Source: Sipunculus nudus
Lineage: Eukaryota > Annelida > Sipuncula > Golfingiida > Sipunculidae
Length of the DNA: 64,000 bases
Reading direction: 5' to 3'
Assembly: GCA_026874595.1 (NCBI GenBank)
Contig: CM049318.1
Coordinates: 23,190,456-23,254,455, forward strand
The notes beneath the pieces were generated by a model. That model ran no database searches, was not told where the DNA came from, and worked only from the letters and a program-made list of their open reading frames with translations. Position 1 is the first letter of the stretch. The number at the start of each line of letters is the position of its first letter. The position numbers and the translations under genes were made by a program. Below are positions 50,601-62,129 of the stretch, piece after piece.

Positions 50601-53600
50601 CGGAACATCTCAGTGAACAGCCATGGAGATATAAATGATTTTTCAACCCGGTGAAATTCAGTACTCAGATAATCCTGACATCATTTGCTGTAATAAATAT
50701 GCATGCGAGACCATTTGAAAATCGACATATTTAAATAATATAATCAAACATTAATCCTCTATATACGTCACTGCGTCTGAAGCTATAGCACAAAACGAAC
50801 TCAGTGCTTTAATAAAGGAATATTGCCATCAGTTATCGGCTAATTATATGAACAAACCACTGATACCTAGAATATACAGAATATGCTAAAACCATGGGCC
50901 ATACTATCTGTGTGTTCGCATATGAATAAATCGTTTTTTTGCGTCTCGAATACTGCTGTCATTAACTCTCACGAAATGTACCAATTAAGAGAGAGTTGCG
51001 AATGTCACTGAATATAAAGTCAAAGTCAAAAGGCCAAACTTTTATGTATAGTTGGATGTTAGGTTTGTTTTGGGAACAAGTAAAGTTTGCATGTTGGACA
51101 GATCATACAACAGTCGGCCTGTGGTTTCTATATATATACCTAGACTGTGAAAAACATTCTGATGCCAGTGTACATCGGTGTATATTAGTAGGAAAACAAT
51201 AGGGGTGAGAAAAACTTTCATACTCTGGATTTTAACTTTCCAGTAGATGAATACACTAAATAAACCCAAGCTTGCTTAGCCTACAGTATAAAAAATGTTA
51301 ATTTTATTATGTTGTTGTACATTTAATTTGCTTTTATAGTCCTTAGTATATGATATTTTTAATAATAAAAGAGTGAAACAATCGCATGTATCGTGAATAT
51401 TGTGTATAGTTTCCTGTCTTATTCAGTGCAGGATAAATTACTAATTTTTCATTTGTTATAATCTGATTATGCGTTATGTACATTAAGAGCATCATAGCGC
51501 GGAACATCAACAGAGAACACCATGTACGTGTATAAGTCAAACAAGATAAAAAGTAACCATGTGACAGATTTAAACGTTAATGTCACCGAAACAAAGGGAT
51601 AAATCCACTACAGCAGTGGTCGTTCCCTTATCTTAGAGATGCAGTCGCTGTGCCAGTGGACCGCACGGTTTTCTGATAACAGGAACATCCATTTAAAAAA
51701 ACGTTCTGATTCTTTTCGTCTTCTATAAAGTGAGGAATGGTCTCCCTAAGGCCTCAGCTCTGGGGTAACATCTTACGAAGGGTCTCCTTGGCGGCCAGCA
51801 TATCGTTTTAAAAGAAGCCCTTGGACCTGTGACACGACAAGCATGTCAGCCGCTTGACCTTACGTACAAATAAAAGTTGACTACCGAGGGTAAGGGTTCT
51901 ATAAGTTATTTATTTATTTTTTTGTGTTTGCAACTTGTGAGATTATAATAATGTACCTGATATCAGTAACGCTAAACACAATTGATTATAATCATTATTA
52001 TAAATGTTATGTACAAATGAGTTGAGTGATAAATTAAAATAATTATTATCAAATATAATGTGACACTGAGTTGATAGATCCCAATACAATTACACACTTT
52101 GTGAAAACTCTCCTAAAACGTACAATATTTATCGTCGTTTGTTGGTTGGTTACTTTGGTTGTTGAATTATATGTTAGCAACTTTACTCAAAACGTTATGA
52201 ACGGACTTTGATGTGATTTACTGGAATGTTAGAGGTACACCGATGGAGCGGTCAATTTCAGTTAACAGATAATTTTGATCGCCATAATATTCTTTTTAAA
52301 TAATTCATTACCATTGTGGATTATATATATAGGGGAATTAACTCGTATTACAGGCCGCCTTTACTTTAGAGAGCAGGGCTCACCTGTGATAAAAATGAAT
52401 CGGTGAATCGTGAAAATATTTTTTCACAGCGTGACACACGTCAAAATTTAATATGATCCTGGAGAAAGTTTACACGTGGTCTCAGATAATACTCAGATCA
52501 TATATTGCTTCATTTTTCTAATTTATATTACTGATTCTGTAACTCTCACGGAAAGAATACTCAAATATAATACCAATGTTAACCTAAATACTATATTCTT
52601 GTGACCAATTCAAATATATGCAGCATGTTATTTAAATTACGCAAACCCACCCAGACGGCACCTGTTTAAAGTCCCAATTATCAAATCCAAGCCAAAGAGT
52701 TAACAGTCCATAATAGCATATAATTGGCCTACAACTTTTGAGTATATCAGAATAAGCTGAATTAGATTCGGTTGTTGTATGAGCAAACGGATTCAGAATA
52801 TCGGTAAACGGCAGTCCATTTACTTACTTACTTACTTTGGGTTTATTAAAAAATCCTATAACTGTGATTATTTATTTTTAAGTGTGTATTCAAAGTGCCA
52901 CAAGCATATCGCTAACTTAAGCAGCCGGCCGTTATGATTAATTTCTGGCGGCTAATATGCTTCATGAACAAATATAGTACCGTTCATTCAATAATAATGC
53001 TTGGAATTGAAACCTTATTTGTGCTTGTTCGGTCAATTTTGGAACAAAAATAACAAGGAAACCTTTCGGTCTCGACGCTCAGCTGAATTTGTCTCTAAGG
53101 ATATTTTTTATGGGCTTTTCTTCTAAATTTAGGTCATGTGACCTTCATCCCTGACCTTGTGACCAAAAAGGTCCGAGGACTTACTATCCTTGAACTTACA
53201 GCATTTTGATTTTCAAAACAATTATGGCCTCATTCGCACTGAGTTTATGCTGCTAAGTCTAACACACATGCACATATATGCACACACAGACATGCAGAAA
53301 ATGTTCATAAACTCTAATCAATTGAGGTGTAGCCATGTAACGTGAAGGAGAGCGGAACTCGTAGTATCAAGCGTGCCAGAAACTAGAAAGAGAGGGCACG
53401 GAGAGCGCTGCTTTGAGGCTTAAAAGAACACAGAATTAATAGATCCACGGCACTTTTTAAAGGTCACTAGCTGAGAGAAGGCGAGCGACCCACAGCACCC
53501 GAGAAACAAGTTAAGATGGCTGAAATCCATCATGTTCCGTGACAGCTCTCACTTTCTATCCTCCTTGATTTGCGCCGGTTCTTGCGAGGTTCAATTTATC

Positions 53601-54974
53601 GGAGACATTTGCAACGAGATCAAGAACTCCCCAGCGAACCTTTCTGATTAATGAAAAACAGCTTGGTCTGTAAACGACGGAAATGGAGACCCAGGTCTCG
53701 TTTGAACATGTCTGTGGGAGTGTTTCCTTTCTCATGCCAAGTACGTTTTGATAGACAGTAGGTAGGCAATCTATTTTTCAGAGTAAAAAAGGGGGATCCA
53801 TAAATGACTTACGGGCGAAAGTGGAATCTTTAACCGAATTCCAGATCGAAGTTCGATACCCTATATGATTTTTAGAATTATGCTGGAACACCTAAATAAG
53901 TTAGAAAGGGAAGCTGGGATCCCTAAATGATTCATAGGAAGAATCGTGTATCCCTAAATGACTTACAGAACGAATATGGAGTCCCTCAAAAATAATTACA
54001 GAACGAAGCTGTGTCCCTAAATGACTTACAGGACGAAGCTGGAATTCCCTAATGACTTACACGGCGAAGCTGGAATCCCTAAATGAATTTCCGGATAAAA
54101 CTGGAATACCTTAATGACGCACAGAACGAATCTTGAGTCCCTGAAAGACTGACAGAACGAAGCTAAAATCTTTAAATGACTTACAGAACGAAGCTGGAAT
54201 TCCTGAATGGCTTACAGAACGAAGCTGAATTCCGTTAATGACTTACAATGCGAAGCTGATTTTTGTTTTGGTAAATAGTCTACTTCACATAAAACATTCA
54301 TTGCATTCATACAGTGGTAGAATATTTCAGTAGTAATATCACTTGTCGATAAGAGTCAAATTCTTCTTTTGTTAGAAAAAAAATATAATCATAAGAAACA
54401 AAGACCTTTAATATTGAGGTTAAAAGCATTAATTGACAGCTACTAAAATTTAGTTTGACATATATCATTATTTTATCTTTTTTTTTACTTAATTCAGACA
54501 AAATGGACAATGATTACTCTTCAATATTATAACCTGTAGACCAATCAGAGTCCAGGAGTACACATACCTGCGTAAGACTGAATTGGGAGAAGGTATTTTT
54601 GATTTTTTTACGTGGGCCAGAATTAATCTTTCCTTGTGTAATATAGAGATTCTCAAGACAAAGTTTTCACACAACAATAAAGTTATAAAATTGTACAAAA
54701 GGGACCCAGACTTCAGGTTTATAAAAAAAGAGATGAAGGAGAACTCTTATGAAAGACATTTGATTTATATCCACCTGAATAGCAATTGATGTTGTGGTTT
54801 AGAGAATGAGAAATATGTATGTTCTTAATAGTGGAGCTCTTCTTAGGACAACATAAAAAATAACATGCTGCAACTCCAGTGGTTGCTGTTGGCATAGTGC
54901 TACAACAGCCTGGATAGTGACTTACCTGTGTTCAGAAGGACAAACACCACACACAGGGCCGAGTAGATACCCAT
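40164..54974 (-). CDS. Spliced gene for an unrecognised single-pass membrane protein (443 aa, 9 coding exons)
   Basis: Exons, 5' to 3' on the minus strand: 54974-54926, 50449-50396, 46235-46203, 44224-44077, 42945-42862, 42535-42446, 41757-41700, 41289-40659, 40348-40164 (stop TAA 40166-40164). Every border is AG/GT, each junction phase matches the next exon, and the 1332 nt give 443 residues plus stop. Layout: signal peptide about 1-17, short Thr/Ser/Gly-rich ectodomain to about 52, transmembrane helix 53-77, basic stop-transfer (RDLRRRKKSRVK, 78-89), a low-complexity linker to 172, a probably folded region 173-383, and a C-terminal tail 384-443. Type I topology with the bulk in the cytoplasm is inferred. 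I recognise no enzymatic or adaptor domain, so a receptor, adaptor or scaffold role is only a guess. The exon chain is my own reconstruction; extra or alternative exons inside the long introns cannot be excluded. Introns hold many repeats. Confidence 0.8.
40659..41289 (-). CDS. Exon 9: main cytoplasmic domain (residues 173-382), unrecognised
   Basis: The acceptor AAACTTAG precedes ATT TCT GAC; the donor CCAAAG/GTATGAGAA closes the exon in phase 1. The 210 codons are open throughout and look like one globular domain: alternating hydrophobic strands such as GSIKVGIISV and QLDIVVIEST, short helices, a basic patch ESKRRRESS, and near the end a hydrophobic run TWYVCLVTSLVLMM. I do not recognise the fold, and no kinase, TIR, death or SH2 signature is seen. 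This is the only exon of the gene with a second, broken copy in the window, at 10.15-12.34 kb, which shows the locus has been partly duplicated. Confidence 0.8.
41634..41674. repeat. CT microsatellite in intron 8
   Basis: A CT dinucleotide run 25 bp beyond the donor of exon 8 (minus strand: GA repeats just inside the intron). Confidence 0.9.
41700..41757 (-). CDS. Exon 8: proline-rich linker
   Basis: The acceptor TTTTTTTTTGTAG and donor GCTGAG/GTACGTATG bound 58 nt, entering in phase 2 and ending in phase 0. It encodes IVTSAPPPQTPEQKHEQAE after a split Ser. The Pro/Gln-rich composition suggests a flexible linker before the large exon. Confidence 0.75.
42037..42232. mobile_element. Short hAT-like MITE in intron 7, diverged
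   Basis: CAGAAGCTGATCCAGGAGG, a poly-C run, TTTAGACCAATTTTTGC, then CTTCTGGGTTGAACCCCC and TAAATCCTTGATTCG. It is the same element as 43003-43181 but with a decayed right end. Confidence 0.6.
42446..42535 (-). CDS. Exon 7: cytoplasmic linker
   Basis: The acceptor TTGTTTTGTCAG and donor GTCAG/GTAAATTTC bound 90 nt, phase 2 to 2. It encodes an acidic linker beginning LPELDEEPRNHVVTIAENVQ. The frame joins both neighbours without stops. Symmetric, so it could also be alternatively spliced. Confidence 0.75.
42862..42945 (-). CDS. Exon 6: juxtamembrane cytoplasmic segment
   Basis: The acceptor CTGTCTGTCCCCAG and donor AGAAG/GTAAATACA bound 84 nt, phase 2 to 2. It encodes a polar stretch including MQMKPLMQETKGNKPALS and ending NNAIPLR. 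It is probably disordered, and I identify no motif firmly. Confidence 0.75.
43003..43181. mobile_element. Short hAT-like MITE in intron 5
   Basis: The left end CAGAAGAGGATCCAGG and the right end, reverse-complemented, CAGGGGCGGATCCAGG form short inverted termini. The interior has poly-C and TTAGACCAATTTTTGCTGCC. No clear 8-bp target duplication survives. Confidence 0.6.
44077..44224 (-). CDS. Exon 5: transmembrane segment and stop-transfer
   Basis: The acceptor TTTATTCCCCCAG and donor CAACA/GTAAGTATA bound 148 nt, entering in phase 1 and leaving in phase 2. The translation is a short acidic/Ser stretch (EESSGPN), then about 25 uninterrupted hydrophobic residues (LLLIVGLVVTGIVLVLLVIL and onward), then CRDLRRRKKSRVKD. 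This is a textbook transmembrane helix followed by a positive cytoplasmic anchor. It fixes the topology if the signal peptide is cleaved. Confidence 0.85.
44225..45490. other. Intron 4 sequence, no exon seen
   Basis: Contains a TATATA microsatellite at 44398-44440 and a CGACCACC stretch at 44475 like that at 63695. No further exon with matching phase was found. Confidence 0.5.
45500..46045. repeat. Dispersed bivalve-type repeat with degenerate internal tandem units
   Basis: GTGACCTCTGACCTCATTAA recurs in variant form about every 150 bp (45551, 45690, 45835), each followed by an ATATGCAT- or TTTATGTG-like segment and AAATCCTT. The end has GGACGGACGGAGG and CCCGTCATTATGACGGGCG. I associate such GACGG-tailed repeats with bivalve genomes. 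In intron 4. Confidence 0.6.
46203..46235 (-). CDS. Exon 4: ectodomain cassette, 33 nt
   Basis: The acceptor TTATATTTCAG and donor GGCG/GTAGGTCAA bound a 33-nt, phase 1-1 exon reading QTMAANTAGG. It is again symmetric and skippable, so with exon 3 it gives up to four possible ectodomain lengths. The call rests on splice sites and phase rather than on homology. Confidence 0.7.
46236..50395. other. Intron 3 sequence, no exon supported
   Basis: About 4.2 kb without a supported exon or clear repeat. A candidate 7-nt microexon at 47606-47612 would break the frame and is not accepted. Confidence 0.5.
50396..50449 (-). CDS. Exon 3: ectodomain cassette, 54 nt
   Basis: The acceptor CTTTATTCAG and donor TACG/GTGAGTGAT bound a 54-nt, phase 1-1 exon reading TTQEVGTKDHGEVTSSY between two split Gly codons. 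It is hydrophilic and Thr/Ser-rich with no cysteines. Because it is symmetric it could be skipped without breaking frame. No domain is recognised. Confidence 0.75.
50450..53790. other. Intron 2, left part: no exon seen
   Basis: AT-rich. Around 53100-53190 the phrase GTCATGTGACCTTCATCCC recalls the 45.5-46.0 kb repeat family. Otherwise nothing supported. Confidence 0.5.
53795..54262. repeat. Minisatellite, about 30-bp unit
   Basis: About 15 diverged copies of a unit around CCCTAAATGACTTACAGAAC followed by GAAGCTGGAAT, in intron 2 of the membrane-protein gene. Clearest from 54005 to 54260. Confidence 0.85.
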
Positions 54975-54975
54975 C
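54926..54975 (-). CDS. Exon 2: start codon and signal peptide
   Basis: The acceptor TGTGTTGCAG is followed by G and then the ATG at 54974-54972; the donor is ACAG/GTAAGTCAC. It encodes MGIYSALCVVFVLLNT plus the first base of a Gly codon, a short hydrophobic stretch typical of a cleaved signal peptide. The ATG lies one base inside the exon, so an upstream non-coding exon is needed. It ends in phase 1. Confidence 0.8.
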
Positions 54976-55279
54976 CTGCAACACATGTAAGGTCGGCATA
55001 ATTTATTACATGTGTACAGATGTATACACACACACGTACACACACAACAAAACATCCACATATACTGACATATTTCGCTTAATCATAATCCTCGCACAGC
55101 TGAAAAGTGAGAAATTGTAACTCTTTTTTTTTCTTTTAGTATTATGGTTTTGGTTTGGCAATTGTAGTATAAAAACATGACACAGTAGAGAAGAATTCTT
55201 TAATAAAATGGACATGTGAAAGTTCAGGGAGGGTAAGTGTTAGTCTGTGAGAGCGGATAGTGTAGCGACAACATTGTTT

Positions 55280-55550
55280 TGAGGGAAGCGATTGGAGACT
55301 TTAGGAAAGGCAATAAGAAAGCAATCAGGGAGCGCATACCTTCGCGAGCGCACTGTCGAAGCAACAACGATTATTGATAAACGGACAGAGGCAAGTAATT
55401 TTGCTAAAACTGCATCCGTAGAACTTCTTCCCTGGTCCTTGGCCCACTATATCAAGCCTTCATCGACATTAACTTAACACTTTGGATATTGTGCAGACAA
55501 ACAGACAGACCAACAGTGATTATGACAGGAGTGTAGTAACTACTGTAAGT
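55280..55550. repeat. Dispersed repeat (GCGCATACCT family)
   Basis: Contains AGCGCATACCTTCGC, AAACTGCATCCGTAGAACTT and CAGACAAACAGACAGACC. Short related openings occur at 16775 and 37468. The frame METLGKAIRKQS here is judged to be repeat DNA rather than a gene. In intron 1. Confidence 0.5.
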
Positions 55551-56676
55551 TTTGTTCGACGCATTCCCCATTAACAAAGAGTGCCTTGGCCGGCCACAAG
55601 AGACAATTGTTTCGGTATGTTACACATCAATAGTCGTAAGTCTTAGGCTATATATTCTCCAGGGATGATAACTTTTTCACAGTTCTAAACTCTCACAGTC
55701 TATTAACAGTGTTCTGTTTACAAATTATCCAACAAAACCATGATGGTGACGCAAACATGCTTAATTATTATATACGTTTTAGCGGTAGTTGTAGGCAAAA
55801 GTACTAATATATAGCAGCAAAATTCCGACGCTAGTATACCTAGTATATGTAACGGTGTTCCTTATACCTCCACCAAATTGCCAGAGGTATTGTGTTTTAC
55901 CTTTTATTATTTCGTTTGGCTGTGTCCATTTTAACACAAACAAATTCTTAACAAATTTTATCGAAGATTAAAATACGGAGCACTGCACTATATTTTGGGG
56001 AGAACCTTAATCATCATAATAAAATTTATGTTCAAATAATTCTGTTCTATTGTTGGGCTTTTTCCATATAATAGAGCTATTCATTGGTATTAGGGGGCGG
56101 AGGTAACCTGGAATGGAGTTGTTGAGCACTGACAGCCGTACAGGCCTACACAGCAGTCTAATGAGAATCCTCCATCGTATCGGGGATCTAGGGTCTCTAA
56201 CTACACCATGTTGTGTCATGGTTTTGGGGATAACAAATAAAAGTCGCCATTATAATGCAAATAAGGTAAAATTAGCTAGGAGGATGTTTTTACCATATGC
56301 ATGTACACAAATTGATTTTAGTTTACTTCACATTACTCCTAGTGTGATGGCTTTGTAACGTATAGCTAATGTTTGACGCTGTCACCTGGCTTTATACAAG
56401 CCATAATGGTGACAGGCACAGCTGTTGGCGTGATACTAGTTTATGATTTTAGTCATGTTAGTGGTAGCATTGTTAACACACACAGCTGTCCGTTAATCAT
56501 AATAAAAACTAGACATACACAGAGACTGTCCATGGTATAATGGGTGTAACAGACGTCGTTCGGTTGTATCGGTAATCATGTGTAGTACGGACAATAAGTC
56601 ATCCTAGACAAGCCGTGTACTAGTGCTCCTATCTATCTTCATACTATCAAGTCTGTGGCAACAACACTTTCAGAGA

Positions 56677-57025
56677 CCTTGATTCAAAGAGCCGCTCTGG
56701 CGTCTATTTTATATATAATAAACAAGCCTGCAACTTTAACTGCCAATCAAATCTAATGACCAAAATGTAAACACTACACCGTTTGCGCCGTCTGAACAAG
56801 AACAGGCGTGTACCAGAATCAGGACAGATTCATAGGGCTTTATTCGATTGGTCAAATTCTAAATTGCCCCCCCCCCCCCCCGCAACGATTAATGCTTGGT
56901 CTAGGATAAACACCCGACGTGCTCTGGAATCCACGTAAAACAAGTTTTCGTGAGTCATTTGATTGGTGGAATTGCCGTCTTCATTGTTCATTTGATAGAC
57001 GCCAGAGCGGCTTGCTAAATCAAGG
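56677..57025. mobile_element. MITE-like inverted-repeat element in intron 1
   Basis: The left end CCTTGATTCAAAGAGCCGCT and on to CTGGCGTCT (56677-56705) mirrors the right end, which on the minus strand reads CCTTGATTTAGCAAGCCGCT and then CTGGCGTCT (57025-56997). Similarity continues inward with gaps to a CCAATCAAAT motif on each side. No coding capacity; flanks show no clean target duplication. Confidence 0.7.
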
Positions 57026-57272
57026 ATTTAAAACCGTGGCTGCTACAGAGTTGGTAGTATGAAGATGCTCCCATGCAGTTCATTCGTCATATTATTTATT
57101 TAATTAGGTTTCTGCTTTCTGGAACGAATCTATGGAGTGTAAAAAATACAGCAGACTGTTTTTCCTATTTGTTGCAATCATTACACTATCAGTGAATTTA
57201 TTACTTGAATGATAATGACTGCTTGATATACAACCAAATATTATATTTCATTTTATAACTGGTAAGTAGCAT

Positions 57273-57275
<3 letters not shown>

Positions 57276-57325
<50 letters not shown>
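57276..57325. repeat. TA microsatellite in intron 1
   Basis: A TA run of about 48 bp. Confidence 0.9.
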
Positions 57326-57328
<3 letters not shown>

Positions 57329-57329
57329 T

Positions 57330-58745
57330 ATATGGTTCGCCAATGAGCGTGGATTGCAGTAGACTGTCCAAGGCCAGGGTTTTTCTCAATGTTCTCCGGG
57401 TTCCTCAATCCTTGTATACTATCAAACCACACCACCTTAGCCTTGGGGAGTACCTCGATTAGGCACAATACATATTTGTCCGCCCATTAAAATTAAATTT
57501 AGTTCAAAATTGTATTATTAAGGAAAACAAACATCCAGACTGCAGTCCGTTTTATTATAAGCATTGGTATATCAGTTAGGCTGTAATGGTTGACAATTGA
57601 ATACACTAGTTTGGTTGTGTACAATATTTTAGCAGTAAATTTCTGTTACCAACTTAATCTAATCCTATCAACTCTTATCATCACTATATTAAAGCGATAT
57701 ACAATTAGCATATTAATAAATGGAAATATCATATACATCGGTATTTGATATATACAATAACCGTACAATTTAGCCATTAATTCAGAGTGATATAACTGCA
57801 TGTTTTATAAGACAATGTAAACTACGTGCACTCTGGAGACCCCACACATGCGCCTCCGAAAACAATCCCGTCACCTATTTATCCGAATCCGCGCAACCAC
57901 CCCACCCCCCCCCCCCCCCGGCCCTATGTCCCACCCTTCTGATTTCAAAGAAAAAAGTTTAGCAGTTTATTTTTTTTCGTAATCTTGCTAACATACAAGC
58001 ACAACAAGCAAACAGACCAACAAACATACGGGAGCGAAACATCATTTCAACTGTGGATGTACCATAATATGGTAATAAAATACATCGAAGTGGTTGTAAA
58101 CTCAGTATAACATAACATACCTATAATAGTGGAGGCAGGTATCACATATAAACACAGGTATTGAGTTTGGAGACACGTAGACACATTACAGTCGGCTAGG
58201 TGTAATATTTAGTCATAATGCATATCATATTACACATCTATGGGAGTTGACTGATCGGACCGATATACAAGCTGAGATAATCATGCAGATATGAAACCAG
58301 TCTCGTGACGTGCTATGGAGCCAGGAAATATAAAAACAACAATGCTCGCACTAGTTGGTAAGATACGACTGACTGGTTTTGGCGTGGAATATGGTCGAAA
58401 AAAATACCACTAGATTGCAGCGTACCTTGCAGACAACGCCGTGCATGTGTAGTAAACTGTGTAATATACATGTAATAATACAACTACAAGTTTATACACG
58501 CGGAATGGTTGAGGTGACAGCCGATCTGTTACTTACCTACATATAAGTTGTTTATACATAATTACTACCTGCAATCATAACTCAATAAACAAGTTTAAGC
58601 ATGCCCAATTGGTGCCAAACGCGGTTGACATACCCATTAGTGTTACCATTTGCGTGTGTGTATGTGTGTTCAAGCGTAAAAATGAGTGACCATGTGTGGT
58701 GGGCGTGGCAGGGGTGAGCGGGTTTATAACACACCAACAGTTAAC
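57330..58745. other. Intron 1, right part: no coding exon seen
   Basis: Has poly-C at about 57904-57919 and a rival donor at about 58537 (minus, ATGTAG/GTAAGTAAC). No coding potential. Confidence 0.5.
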
Positions 58746-58749
58746 TTAC

Positions 58750-58900
58750 CTGTACCGGGGTTAATTGTCCCTTCCTGACAAGGCCACCACAAGAATAAAT
58801 AAGTCCCCGTGTTATCAGCCCCACACAGGCATGGTCTCACTGGCACGGCTTGGTTTTACAACTGATCCTGTTCCTAACGAAAGGGACCCGTGAACACCGC
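58750..58900 (-). other. Probable non-coding first exon (5' UTR) with a tiny upstream ORF
   Basis: A strong donor, GGTACAG/GTAAGTTAAC, ends at 58750. The sequence above it is more GC-balanced than its flanks and is a reasonable 5' UTR for the exon at 54975, which needs an untranslated leader. It contains a six-codon upstream ORF (ATG at 58832, TGA ending 58815; MPVWG). The upstream border and transcription start are not visible, and another donor at about 58537 is a rival first exon. Confidence 0.4.
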
Positions 58901-59094
58901 ACGAGCCACATTAAGGCCAAGGCGAGTAAACTATCGATTCTCTCTGGCCAATTCAATGCATTATTAAATTCACTCTATTTGTGCTAGAGCTGCCATTTTT
59001 ACCAATGAAACGATAAATATCTGATTTATTGGCTCAACTAACACAAACATAAGTCTTACCTTAAAATACGGCATTGTTTTCACACACATACTAT

Positions 59095-59465
59095 GTTATT
59101 TTATTTATATCATATTATATTATTTTATATAATATTATAATTTATTATATATATATTGTATGTTGTTATGTTGTTTTCTATTATATAACTCAGTGTTTTA
59201 TATTATAATATTTGCATTATATAACGTCATGTTATATAATATTATGTATTGTAATATATTATGTAATGTATTATATCATACTATATATTATATAATAGTG
59301 TATTATTTTGTTTAATATTGTATTATATTATATCATATTTATCATATTACATTATATTATGTTGTGGGTAATATATTTATGTTACTGGGTATTATATTAT
59401 GTTATATTATTATATTATATATATATATATTAAAAGTATATATATGCATATATATATATATGTGT
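59095..59465. repeat. TATTATA-type low-complexity DNA
   Basis: About 370 bp made almost wholly of TATTATAT variants with occasional GTTATG, ending in a TATATA/TGTG microsatellite. It lies upstream of the presumed promoter. Confidence 0.85.
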
Positions 59466-59469
59466 GTGT

Positions 59470-62030
59470 ATATATATGTAAAACTTGTATACACTTTGGT
59501 TGCTAATCATTCACTGGATTTCTGTGGACAAGGGTGTACTTTAGTTAACATTCAGTTGCCTTGAACAACAGTGAGGAAGTATAATTATTAAAATACTCAA
59601 TTTTTCTAACCAATGCACCCCGTAGCTATACCTTCTCAGTTGTGAAGGGCCTGTATTTAGGCAGTTTATAAATCACGTGATCTGTAATTTTTCTTTCCAC
59701 TTTTCCTATTGTTGCATATGTTACAGATTTCCTTCTATAATTTCCTGTTAAAAAAATACCATGCAACTCTGCTACACACAAATGTCAGGCCTTTACCTTA
59801 TCAGCCAATCCAGGTCATCATCAAAATGACCTATTTTAGACCGACGTTAGTACATGGTGTTGTGCTGTACGCGCGTTCGTACCTTTCAAAGTTATCAGTT
59901 GTAAGATAAGCAAAAAGGATTGTGAACAAAACAACAGCAATTCTCTAAACTCTCCGTATAGGTTCTGAACTCAGAATACGTTTACAAATATTTCATCTTG
60001 AGTTACTCGGCATACGGGTCTGTGGTGGTCTCGATGCCTTATTTATACACCGGGATGGTTTTGGGATACTCCAGTCTGCTTGTTTACATCGGTGCATGCG
60101 CCGTGAGAATCATTAAGCTTTCTCGTGCCCATTTAGTAACACGTGCGGCGAACACGGTTTATTAATTGGTCCAGCCTTACGTTATCACTCGCCGTGACAA
60201 GACCCGAGGTGATTTATTATGCAAATACCTCTGTGTTTATCACATTTAGCTTGGGTACAAAAGGTGAACGTGTGCCTGCTAATATAAGACACCCAGGAAA
60301 GAGTGCTGACGCCCATAGCTACGTGATTATGTTTGACACGTGAATGTCAAAGGACAAACATGTTAACCTGTTCGTCAGATTGTGTATCTACAGGTATTAG
60401 CGATTGTATTAGGCATGTGAATGTCAAGGGACACACAGGCAAACCCGATGATGAGATTGTGTATTTTCAGACACAATCGGATTTTAATTTTTTAATTTAG
60501 TTACTTTAAAAATTCATTCAAAATGTTTATTCCAAATATATGTATAAATAATTATATATGTTTATATTTAATTATGCATATATTTTGGCCTATAACTCAT
60601 AACTGATGGGCCATACATATTAAAAAGACATGCTGTTTACATACAAGTGTAAGTTCAAGTAACTGATATAGGGGCCATCTGCAGCAAGTAATGAGGATCC
60701 CCCCTTTGTACACTATAGGTGACGGGGAATTGGCTGTTTTTTTTTTTTTTGTTTTTGTTTTTTTTAATTCTTAAATTAGAATGTAGATTATATAATACAT
60801 CTCGCTGTACAAAACTGTGTTTGGATTCAGATAGCAAATTTAACATTTTTTAGAAGCTGCACTTTCTCTCATCCTCCCACTGTATACCAATTAGTTTGTC
60901 TCATATATATATATATTCACATATATATATATATATATATATTTATATGTGTGTATGTATATAATATATACATATGTGTGTGTAAGGTTTTGTAAATGTA
61001 GCATTCATATGATTTAGTTATAAACAGATAAGAATATACATGGGACATAGCAATGCCATTTGACTTTTTATTTTTTCTTATTTCTTATCAATATAGAGCA
61101 TCAGCTTCTCTTATCATCAGGCGGCAACAATAAAAAACTCGTCGCCGCGTTTATACAGGCAGGCTTTTGTTCGTGTTTATACGCACATCATCTAATATTA
61201 GATACACGCATGACAAAGTTCAGACTGATCTGATGAGCCGTTCGACATATTTTCTTTTCACGAACACGTAAAATTAGTTCACGGAGACTGCAGTAGAGGT
61301 CGTTTTTACACACACACACTGAAACAAACACATACAACTGTATGTTGTATACATCTGTATGTTACTTGGATATTTTGGGACGGCTCGGAAACAAATTACC
61401 TTGAAACAAATCTTCTTTTTTAAAGACTATATTACACCCTTCACTACATATTTGTACCCGCGTCTCTGGTATATAAATAAGCCCCGTTGCATTGTGGGAA
61501 TATGATTTCATTATCCACGATCCTTAACCAGCAGAGTTGTATACTCGTGAGTACGAAAAGAGCGCAATGTGAAATATCAAAGTCGGTTTCACTTTTTTCG
61601 CGTGAGCAAAGTTAGTTCCAAGAGATTGCGCAAGATGTCATTCTATATCTGTTCTATGCTTTATTCTGACAGCCCTTTCACCTGATCCGGATTGCAATTT
61701 CGCCAGTCCTGCACAGGTGGTATTTATGGATATATCAGTCCGGTAGGTTGTCTGATACAACAATAGATGGCCCTGACAGAGAAAATTGTATTAAATATAT
61801 ATATAATTTACATGAACCGATGCAACGCTCGAACCTCTTTTTAAATACCTCTGCCACGAAGGGTTTCCTTTGCAATATTACACAAAAATGGTTATGAAAG
61901 GATTTTGATGAAAGCTTTGAATAAAACAAAAGAAGCAGTCTGTCAATGTTTAGAGGTATTCCGGATCGCCGCGGTATATCTTTACTCCCAGATCTACATA
62001 AAATTAATTATATATAAATATGTTTTATGT
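59470..62030. other. No gene seen upstream of the membrane-protein gene
   Basis: Short frames only; low-complexity T-run at 60739-60765. No exon chain on either strand. Confidence 0.5.
60902..60980. repeat. TA/TG microsatellite
   Basis: TATATA runs with CACATA and TGTGTG interruptions. Confidence 0.85.
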
Positions 62031-62057
62031 ATTATAAATATAAATATATAAATATAT

Positions 62058-62079
62058 ATAGAGAGAGAGAGAAAGAGAG

Positions 62080-62129
<50 letters not shown>

